From Symbiodinium natans (Eukaryota > Sar > Dinophyceae > Suessiales > Symbiodiniaceae), in the NCBI GenBank assembly GCA_905221605.1, contig CAJNDS010002801.1, positions 126,001-190,000 of the forward strand: a stretch of 64,000 bases of DNA, given 5' to 3'. The translations under genes and the position numbers were made by a program. The notes below the pieces were generated by a model, which saw nothing but the letters and a program-made list of their open reading frames with translations, made no database searches and was not told the DNA's origin. This document shows positions 35,833-46,500 of the stretch, piece after piece (within the stretch, counting starts at the first letter, position 1; each line of letters starts with the position of its first letter).

Positions 35833-38800
35833 TTACTGTAAGGCAATATCCCAAGGCAGCGTGCTGCAACGCAGCAACTCTTGACACATTGGTGCGAGGT
35901 CCTTGAGTACTCGCATGATATTGTCCAGCTCCTTCTGTACAGCTTCCGCCTAGCGTGTTTCTGCACTGGCCACGCAGACAAGGAGCTGCGTGAGTGGCAG
36001 CTGGAAGGTCTGCCCGCCTGGTTCTGCAACTCTGCAGAGGTCATCAAGTGAGTCTCCGCGAGCTCTTTGTGCCTGTGGGTGTTCTGAGTGCACTTTCGTC
36101 AAATCTTCTGTTGCCACAAATTCCGACCAAGAGGCGCGTGCAAATGGCCAAAACCATCTTGCCAGTACGACGAGCTCTGCTGGTGCATAGCCTGGCGAGG
36201 CAGAGCTCCAGAACATCATGTTCAGGCGTCACTCTTTCTTCGAAACCCTCCCAACTCCGCCCAAGAACTCTTTGCCTCCAGCATCTGGTGCAGCTGCTGC
36301 TTCATGGCATCCTGGGCTGCAACTTCCACACATCACCTCCCCAGCCAAGGCAGAGTGGTGAATGTTTCCCTGCAAATTGGCAGGCCACGTCCACACCCGG
36401 GCTGTTGAAGTTCTGAAGGACACGCATGCCTCAGCCGTGTCGACTGCTTGAATTAACGACTTGCTGCTACTCTTGAAACAAGCTGCAACTGCACACCTGG
36501 CCCTCAGTACGCAGCATACCGCTAAGCTGGCAGCTACTCTCGGACAGCCTCTCGATGATGTCTCTGTAGGTTTGCTCCTTTGCCAGCCTCAAGAAATCGG
36601 ATCCATCGACAGCACGCCTCCTCCCTACAAGATATGCTGGCCACGCTGGGCCTACGCCCTAAACCCCTAGACAGAGTCACATCCTTTCGGAAACTCCCAC
36701 AAATCCGACCGAAACAACCATGAATGAATCACTGATGACACGCGTCAAAAAAGCTTACGGTAGTTAAAACGGAAAACAAGTAGTAAAAAAAAAATCATAC
36801 CCAACAGTATACTCATACGCGCAAAAGCAGCAGCTGCAGCTGGCGGACCCGTACTGGGCCGATCGCGGCTGAGACAAATAAGGGAGAGCATGCAGTGTTC
36901 TCAGTGTTCTGGCAACCCTCCCCACTCCCAACGAGGGTGTCAGGGTTCAACTCCATCCAAGGGGCTGCTGGCCCAAAAGCTCGGCACAGCGGCCGAGCTG
37001 CGTTCGGCAGGTTACCTCAACAAACCCGTGTTTATGATAGGTCCTGAGCCTTAAGGTCCCTACATCTTTTGACGGGAACGATGAGTTGCGATGATAACAG
37101 TGGACAGAGTTCAAGGGTTCTCTTGCATGGGAGCAGTTTACAAAAAATGTTCTTCTGTTCTTTCATCTCAGCCCGCTGTTGGTCCCAGCCACCAGATCCG
37201 TCGTGAGCTGCTGAATCTCTCGCCTTACACCATGACTTGACGACTTTGGCCGAGAGTCCCTAGGTCTATCAGTATCTATCAGTGATCTGACGCCCAGGTA
37301 ATGACTGGCCGAGGAGCTCATAATGGTTGCACAAGTTCTCCTTGGTGCACGGGAGTTCAGCTGAAGATCCATCCCTTTCAACATGTCAATCAACTTTGCG
37401 AAAATGTATCGCTGCCCGGCCTGAGGAATCTATCTTTCAACCAAAAAACCACAGCTGACATAGCAGATTGTGCAGGTACATGGAACTGTGTTCTCTTACA
37501 CAGGCCGGGACTGGCAGAGTATGCCATTCCGGCCGTGCCACATGCCCAAGATGGAATCTCATGTGCCAACTTCAAGCCCAAAGGCAGAAGCGTTCGAGAT
37601 GATCTTGGTACAGAACTCTCGAAAGTCATCGAAGGTGTCTCGCTTTCTCCCACAGTGCCTGCAAAGGACAATTTTCTAGACAAGAACAGGAAAGTGCTAT
37701 GTAGCGCAAGACAAAGAACACTATGGCCATGTCCATAAAACGCAGAGCTCGTGTCGGGCCAAGTTGTGCTGGCCACCAATCACAATTCTACATGGTCACC
37801 CCCTGCAGGCGCGGTTGCACCTGCAGAAGTCCGAGTCTGCCATGTAGACATTGCCTTGGCTGCGGAGTTGGGGCCGCGAATGCCACTCTCTCCCACCCGC
37901 TCTTTTCACACAACGACCATGCACAACCTAGCTAGCTCACATATGTGCGCAACGGTAAGGGCATCAAAGGCCACGCATTGTGTGTGCTGCACGCACGGAT
38001 CACTGGATCACTGCTCCTTCTCGCCGCAGAGGCATGAGGCTAGTAGCTGAGGCATGCTGAGGCCCTCTGAGGCCCAGGCCACAATGGGGACCTCTGCTCT
38101 GCAACACATCAAAAGAAGGGGCCATAATGGTGCACAAGCGGCCCTGCCACCGACTGAGATCTCCGCACTGTGCTGGGCGCTCCATGTTGTGCATCGAAGC
38201 TGCGCTAAGTCAAGGGTCCAACAAAGCAACGTGAAATTGCTCACGGCTGGCTGTCAGACCTGACCCCAACTGACCAGGACCATGATGCTTATTCGAGGGG
38301 TTACATGTGCTGCAACTTCGGTGTAGACTACCGCCGCAGTAGCCACTTGAAGGTCGCAAAACGGCTGCATTGATCACGCGCTCGCACCGCCATTTTGATG
38401 TCTTCGTCTCAGAGTCGCTGCACGAGAAGTAAGACTACACACTCCAAGCCCATCCCCGGCCCATGCTTCCCAAAGTGACAGGAACTCATTGCGCTGAGCA
38501 GCCCTGCCTCCCAGCATCTGCAAGGCCCAGTGAGGAGCAATCTTTGGGAAGCACTAGGGTGCGGCAAGGGGCTAATCTTAGTTTGTTTGAAGCCGTTGAC
38601 AAGAGAGTCAAGCTCAAGCTGCTCATGGTGGGGCTGGGGGTTAACCTCGCGAGGGCTAATGTCGAATTGAAACTGGGGTGGATTGCATGGTCCGATTGAG
38701 CCATAAAGAACCTAATTCGCAGAGGGCTGACGAGCTCTTGGCGACGCGATGGCCCGGCACGCGTGGATGCATTAACAACATACGCAGGCTTCATGTGACA

Positions 38801-39179
38801 CCACACCAGTCAGCAAGGAAAAATGATCGCTCGGTATTGGCCATGCCGGCGATGCCATTAAGTTCTGGGGCCGAGCATCATCCTCGCAGTATAACTTCAA
38901 GTTTTCTCGCATGCATTCACTGCACTTGGAGTCACCGAGAAATGATCTTGCATCTGGTTCCTGCAACCTTGCCACTCATGCGCGCGTGCGTAGTGCTTGT
39001 TTGCAGGGGTCGTGGCTATTCGTCCGGTCCAGCGCTACAAGCATGATTGTCTTGTGGAAGGACGACCCGATCAGTCAAATCATCTGCAGAATTAAGAAGT
39101 GCCTCAATGTACCGCTTCCTAAAATGTCCGAGATCTAGCAACCGATGGACAGTAACCTCCTCCATGTTCATGGCTTCTC
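35833..39179 (-). CDS. Multi-exon gene of unknown function
   Basis: Exons with good AG acceptors and GT or GC donors are 39179-39039 (VTVHRLLDLGHFRKRYIEAL), a likely one near 38.97-38.83, 37658-37567 (CGRKRDTFDDFREFCTKI), 37420-37351 (GQRYIFAKLIDMLKGMDL), 36624-36520 (FLRLAKEQTYRDIIERLSES), 36316-36228 (QDAMKQQLHQMLEAKSSWAE) and 35949-35833 (VQKELDNIMRVLKDLAPMCQ, ending in TAA). The 36624/36316 join is phase-consistent. Some other joins are not resolved, and one region (36.2-35.95 kb) has competing frames. The protein is mostly helical. No named family was recognised, and it could be two genes. Confidence 0.5.
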
Positions 39180-39770
39180 CTGCGATGTCATGCGCAGGTC
39201 TTGGCTGCGGGCATGGATCCCATGCGCAACATCGTGCAACAGATTTCAACACCATGACTCAAGATGTTCAGATTTCAAGATATGAAGCAATAAATTCGAA
39301 AAGCATGCCGATGGCGTATCTGAGTGTGCAGGGACCATGAACGTCAGAAGCATCAGGAGAACAGCAAAGTAGCGGCAATGGCAGTCGTCGCAGTGGGAGT
39401 AGCAGGGGAGTAGCCGCAGTCGTAGTGGCTTCTGAGGCCCTTGCACAAGGCGCTTGTCACCTGCATAGCATCAAGCACACTGAGCAGGAACAAGGAATCA
39501 GAACAAGCGAGCTGTCCATGCCGTCTAGCAGCACAAACAGTAGAAACAATAGGCTAAGAGGGAAGGGACCACATGGGTATCCTGCTACGATGGAGAATAC
39601 TGTGGCAAGCATTTCCAGGACATCGGCGCGTGGGACCTACATCCTCTGAGCTTTGATTCGTCGAGGACCCGGTTGTTTCACAACGCGGGTCAAAGAGGCA
39701 TCATTGCCTTGCCATTGCCTTCTGCTGCCTCTGCAACAAAAAGAAAAGGGTGCCTGTACCGTTTCGTACT

Positions 39771-41269
39771 TCAAATGAACTCTTCGATCTCGGGATCGTC
39801 ATGGGTCTCCTCACCGCTGGTGGTCCTGGCTACACGCTGTAGGCGCCAAGACTCCCGGATGGATTCCCGGAGAGTCACACGGCGCTTAGAGTCGCGGTGC
39901 GAATTCCGTCTCACTTTCGGGGATTGCTCGTGTGCGGCGGCGGTTTCGGAATGTAGCAGCGGTAGAACCCTGCCGCACATCAAATGGATCTCAGTTGCTT
40001 GAATTTGCTCCGTCCCATGTGCCGTGAAGTTGAGCGCGAGCATATCGAAGAGGATCGTATAAGTGCCCTTGACAGTGCTGAGATCTGTGCAATACTGGGC
40101 TAGCTGCAAGTCTGGAAAGAAGTGGCCATCAAGAAGCTTCTCCCAGAACGGGGGGTCAGGGTATAGGAAAGCCTCGTCCGCCTTGACAGGAACCAGTTCT
40201 GCATTGCTGAAAGCGCACGCAGTCAAGCAAGAGGCAAAGGATGCCAGTTCAAGAACACCCTGCGTCAAGATGACAAGGGCCGCCCTTGCAGAAGCCACAG
40301 TGCGGGTTAGGAGCTCGATGTCAAGCACGGCTATCTCAGGATTTATGAGGCTGATCTCCTCTTCGAGCTGCGCCTGCAACAGGAGTTGCAGCACACGGCA
40401 GCAGCTGCCAGGTTCTGATGACGCCATGTCTCCCAGCATGAGGACCGCAGGGGCTTTAAACTCTGTGATGCTGCTCGAGCAGTCAGCCGATGGAGAGCTA
40501 TGGAAAGATCTGGCGAGACCTTTGCACTGTGAGAGAACTCGATGTACTGCCCTTTCATGCTCTAGGATATCCGCCCCGCGTCTGTCCAAGGCAATGACAG
40601 GCTTGACGATCAAGCCGAGGTATGCATCTCGGATGGTCTGAAAAGAGACGCCAATGTTGGTCAATGTCGTCTGCTGCTCTTCCGTCCATCCACCAGGGAT
40701 AGCATCTATGCATTCGCGAGATACCCCGCAACCATCACAAGTCACCAGAACAATATTCGTCCCGCTCGCCCAAGAACTGGCGATCTCTGCAGCGCACCAA
40801 ATTCTCGACAGGGTCTCCGACGTAATCAGCACCAGCAAATTTTCGGTGCCAGAGCTGGTAATGTCAATGATCGCTTCTAGATGGTCTACGTCGTCTGAAT
40901 CCAGAAATATCTTTTCTTTAACCCTCTCTGACAACATCATCTTAAACCACCGAGCGAGAGTGCCTGCAGCTTGCTTGTGGTGGCTGATGAAGATCCCATA
41001 GGGGCGAGGATTTTGTGTGAGCCGCAGAAGTGAAATAGAAAGTGCCACAACCAAGCCACAGAGCGCAGCAGCAATGATTAGTAGAAGAACAACCTGAAGC
41101 ACAAGCATGTTTTCCTCGTCCCGGTCCAGAAGAAGCTGCCCTGTTGCGATGACCAGAAGTAGACAGACACACAGGATTGTGTCCAGGACATTGCCAGTCT
41201 GGGTCCGCCATGGCCAAACGCGAGCTGTCAGGAAGCCATACATGACGACCGTGATGTTTAGCAGCCTTG
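39771..41269 (-). CDS. Receptor terminal exon: last membrane spans and TIR-like cytoplasmic domain
   Basis: Three hydrophobic segments end near codon 90 of the open frame. The TIR-like fold follows: beta-A YGIFISHHK, helix LARWFKMML, BB-loop-like IFLDSDD, LLVLITSETLSRIWCAAEIA, then NIVLV. The Glu of WCAAE (codon at 40787-40785) sits where the catalytic glutamate of NAD-cleaving TIR domains such as SARM1 and plant TIRs is found. A second, weaker unit (RAALVILTQGVLE, then AELVPVKADEAF) may be a degenerate repeat of the same fold. The tail is basic and Ser-rich, then acidic to the stop at 39771. Confidence 0.75.
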
Positions 41270-43527
41270 CTACAGAAAAGTGGTGGAACATCTAGAGCAC
41301 ATTCAGATTTACCCGATTGCCACGCAATAAGCTGAGCGAGGCACATGAGCTGTACAGCAGGGAGGTGCACGAAGAGAATTGGACACAGGCCCACAATCAG
41401 GTTTCGGAGCGCCATGACCTGTCAGAAGCACGCTATACCTTACCTGGGAAATCTGCAACCTTGATCTGTGCATTCACGTCATGCATCGTGATCACTCTTT
41501 GCAGCAAAGAAGCAAGTGCAAAGTAGTAGCTGTGCTGGTGAAAGCCTAGGTGCTCGCAACACGAGGGGCAAGACTCTTGCAACATCATCAGTATCTATCA
41601 CTAGTTCAAAAGTTCAACTTCTCTATACGAGTGGAGGCTGAAGCCAAGTAACGTGCGAAGAGAAAGGACCAGCGCTTGACGAAATCTACACCACCCGGAG
41701 CTCGGCAAACTGATGGATACCTGAGTAGCGAAGCAAAGCCCGCTGAAGGGCACAAGCCGAAGAAGGCTCACAACCCGGAACCCCTGCCAGAACCGTCTCA
41801 CACCCTGATCTAAGACTGAACGGGGCGATGGAGCTGGCAGTGAAGACAGAGAAGACAATGTTTGGTTCGCTAGGGCCGCTAGGGTTCCAGGCAAGATGCG
41901 TCCACACTGCCCAAGCCACGACAGCTAAGTAGGCGACAACGATCCCGAAAAAGGGCATTGCTGACAGAACTACCATGGCGACATGGGCATCATCTTTCCA
42001 GCAGATGACGCTCCTGTAGGAAACCAAAGCTGCAGAGCCATCAGGGTTCCTCAGGCACTGGAAAGGCAGCAACGCAACGTATGTCAGAGCGATGTAGAAG
42101 GCCGAAACCACGAGTCCTTGCGCGTTGAAAACCTGGTGCCTGCTGACGTGCTTGCCGAGGAGGAAGTGATAGAATCCGAAGATCAAGAAGAGGCAGCCGG
42201 CTCCAAAAGGGTATGCACAGATGGCCATGATGTACTCTAGCACCGGATCCACACTTCCCACCCAGCATTGAGGGCGCAAGAACCCAATATCGAAGGCCAA
42301 TAAAGAGAAAAACAGCCGCAGCGCTCTCAGAGGCTCGATCCATTCTAGCTCTATCCTTGTAAATGCTGATAGAGTTTGTGTCGCAACGACTGCCAGGCCG
42401 GCGCTGATTGTCAGAGTCATGAGTGACTCGCGATGCGGCTTCTCTAGTCTCATGCTGTATCGATGTAGCAGCAAAAGGCCAACAACAGCCAAGATGAAAC
42501 AAATCACCGCCGGCCATACCGCCAAGTCATTGCACATCGAACAGTCGGTGCCATTGTCAAACCTTCCTGGTGTGCAGGCTGCGCAGCCTTTACCATGCAT
42601 TCCCATGGGGCATTGCCCCAAGGACAGGCCACCAGGGCATCGCACAGAGTTCTCGCATTTGATGACATACGTTGGATCTGCGCCAGGGTACAGCTGTGCA
42701 CCTGCGGAGTAGCCCACAGCCTGCATCGGAGGCTGATGACTCGGTTCGGTGCCATTTTCATCAGAGAATCCTCCTGCGATGCTTGCTCAGAAATTACACT
42801 CCACTCCAGTTTGCTGTTTGATGTGTTGGAAAAAGTATGGGGGAAGCCGGGCAAGCTAGCAAAGAAAAAAAAGATCCTGGGCAATCCAAGCCGAGCCCGC
42901 AAGCTTTGCACCGCGCCGGCGCGTTCGCAGCGGACCGGTGCCAAAAGCTGCCCATTGGACACAGGCACTGCAGTGGCGAATTGCTTCCAGGATAACGCGT
43001 CGTACCTGCGAGCTCAAGTATGTAGGACTTGGAAGGCTACTTAAGGACGCATGTATGCACACAAATGTCCGATTGCGATAGGACTGTGCACAATTATGAA
43101 TGATTGTGCATGACGGTCTGTGCGAATTTGAGTAAACCCAACAAAGAAGCAAGTGTATACACACGGACACGTTGACATCATCTGAATTTTCACTTTTTTG
43201 ACATACATACCATACCATACCATACCATACCATACCATACCATACCATACCATACCATACCAACATACATACATACATACATACATACATACATACATAC
43301 ATACATACAGACAGACAGTTCCATACATACAGTTCCATACATACAGTTACATACATACAGTTACATACATACAGTTACATACGTACAGTTACATACATAC
43401 AGCTACATACATACAGTTACATACATACAGTTACATACATACAGCTACATACATACAGTTCATACATACAGTTACATACATACAGTTACATACGTACAGT
43501 TACATACATACTGTTACATACATACTG

Positions 43528-43558
<31 letters not shown>

Positions 43559-46500
43559 CATACATACATACATACATACATACATACATACTCACATGCA
43601 TATAAAACACAAACAGGCATAAACAGATACGCACAAACAAACAAACAAACATACATACATACATGCATACATGCATACGTACATACATATAGACATACAT
43701 ACATACGCAAAACATGTGTATATATATATATACATGTTATTTACTTATTTTTCTGTACTGATTGATTTATACTATCCGTACATGCATTTTGAATATATAA
43801 ACCATATAAATAAATAAATAAATAAATATATGTATAAAAGCCCCAAGGACCTGGACCAGAATAATTCGGGCGCGGCACTCCCTGGCAAGACATTCTCACA
43901 AGACATGCACTCCGCAGTTGTGGCGGTGGGATTGGTGGAGCCTTGCTCCTGAAAAGATCCCAGGTCGCAAATGCACGCAGCTTGGCCAACATCCGGCTGC
44001 GATGACCGCAGCGGGCAGATCTTGCACTCGGCCAAGCCCTCTTCATTGGCATATCTTCCAGCTGCGCAGAGTTCGCAGCTGCTGGACCTATTTCCTGCCC
44101 TGGCCTGCCCTTTTGGGCACTTGTGGCAGACCCCCTTGTGTGCTGCGGACTGTTGCTCTCGCCCAGCTGGACAAGCACTGCATGACGTCGCGCCAGTGAC
44201 ATTGGGCAGCAAACCAGTCCCGATCTCGCATTGCTGGCACTCCGAAAACACCAGGCCGTTGCTTGGTAAAGATCGATAGGTTCCCTCTGGACAGAGTTTG
44301 CCTTAGCTTCGGACATCTTCTTGGACACAAGAATAAACACGGCAAGGGTTTGTCTGAAACCGCCCACATGCCCTGGACCTACACGTGACCAATGACCGAG
44401 GCACATTGATTGGGTATGAGGCTTGATTGGGAAGCCGCTGTTGCATACATGCCCGGCGCACATCCCAATCGTACCTTTCAACACAAGATCATCGTGGGCT
44501 TGTGGCTTTCAAGCAGTAGGGAGATCACGAAGCCCACACCACCAAAAGTTTTGCAACCAAAGACTTGGGCTAATGGAATGCGCACAGTTACCGGCGTCCT
44601 CAAAGCCCCAAGAACCTGCATTAGGACCCAAATGTCTACGATACACCCAGGTCGAGGCATCCGCCTCCCAGGAGGGTGTCGGGAAGCGGAACTCGGTGCT
44701 GGCAGCTTCTACAGGCAAGACGGGCCTCGGAACTCATGGGAACTCATGGGAGCTCATGGGAGCTCGTGGGAGCTCATGGGAACGAACTCACTTGCGTCCA
44801 ACTCACTTGCCTTGAGCAGGCTTGGTGTTAGGGCCTGGGTGTTTCCGGGTTCAGGCAGCGCCTCAGGCATGAATCGAATGAACACGGTGCTAAGAGATGT
44901 GTGTTGATCTAAATGACGGGCCCTTTGTGGTCAAGGATCCAATAACTTAGAACAACCACGCACAGACATGCAGCGTGCTGCATGTCTTATCGCAAGGTTT
45001 CCCTGCCAAACCTTGCGTTCGCTCTCAACACAGTAATGACAGTTGTAGCACTACAGGGCTTGTGTCGCCTATCAGATAAACCAAAGTCCCAGAAATGCAC
45101 TCCCTGTCATGCCGACATCCTTTATGGAATGACCTACAGTAGGTCAAGTGTAAGTCATTAAGTGAGACTATGATGATCATCTGCGTCCAGGCACTTGGTA
45201 TCGCCTTCTTCCAGCACCTCGGATTGCAAATCGTTCTGCGGCATGTTCGATGGGGCACGGCGACTTGCTCCACGATGCAGCACGAAGAAGCACATGTCAC
45301 ATGAGATGCAGCAAAAATCAGCAAAAAAAAACATGCAAACAGAGCCGAGAGGACTTGCCAGCTGACGGTGAGTCGTCCGTTGTTTTGGTTGAAGCCTGGA
45401 GCAGGGGAAGCATGGCCAAATCATTGATGCCTGGGCCTAGATGGGGCATCTCCACGTGCAGTTGGCCAGAGAGCTAAGCACGAGACGATTGAAGCGAAGC
45501 ACCCCGAAGAGCGTTTCATCATTCAGATTCCCAATGGAGACTCGAATTTCTTCACGCCGGGCTTCTGGAGTCATTGATGACAGGGGCCGGCCATACTTCT
45601 GCAATGAAAATGCAAGAGAAATGCCCGCCGCCGTGCAGGCTGCAGCATCATAGCTTGGAGGCCGTCCAAGCATCTCTGAAAATTGGCTGACCATCTCGCT
45701 TGAGCTGGTAAAGTAAGGATCGGAAAACTGCATTCCTTGGCACGGCCGCCAATCTTTTATTCTGAGCCTAACCGCCTAACCGATGCGAGAGCATAAAGGA
45801 CCAATCCGGCTTGGCCCAATCGCGTGCACACATGCCAAGTAAGCAACTATACCAAATAGCACTGCAAGTACCGGCAAACCGACAAGGGCAAGTTTATGTC
45901 CAAGATGCCATGATGCCACTGCCCACCACCAATGTTGTAAAGAGCATCACTGAAGTCGAGCGCTGAGGTGCCATTCTCCCAGTACGACTCATAACCATTC
46001 CAGGCAGTACCCCCAATGTTTGGACCCCCGAAGTACATCTGGAATGAAAACCTCTGTTTTCGCATGGCCACAAGCCCACTTCGAGCGGAAGTCAGCCAGT
46101 TCACGACCATGTCGGGGTCCTCTCCTTGTGAACGGATATCCTGTATGATGCCTTCAACGAAGGAGACCATGGCGGGGGAGATGACTTCGCTGAGGGGGTC
46201 CAGCCCATCTTCAAGAACAGCAGCTTCGGAAACCTCATAAAAGCTTGGCATGCTTTGAACCTGGTACTTGTAACCGAGGGCATCAAACTCAGCTTGGTCT
46301 CCACAGCGGCAGGCGGAGCTTATGATCCTGCAGGTTTGGGTCTTGTTGGCCCACTGCCGGCACCAGTCTACACTCGGACCAACAACTGTCATGGAGGCTT
46401 CCAAGCTCCATTCTGCTGCTGCCACTGCCGATGTTCGAGGAAAGCCCCAGTCGTAGCTTCGAATGATAACGACGCGGGTCAACCCTTGCAGGGCAGCTCT

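Noticed and set aside
36940-36965. GGGTTCAACTCC resembling a tRNA T-arm
   Set aside because: No acceptor stem or anticodon arm can be folded around it.
43198-43605. 135-codon plus-strand frame of Tyr/Thr/Ile/His repeats and the matching minus-strand Cys/Met/Tyr/Val frames
   Set aside because: Pure translation of CATAC/ACAT microsatellites inside a receptor intron.
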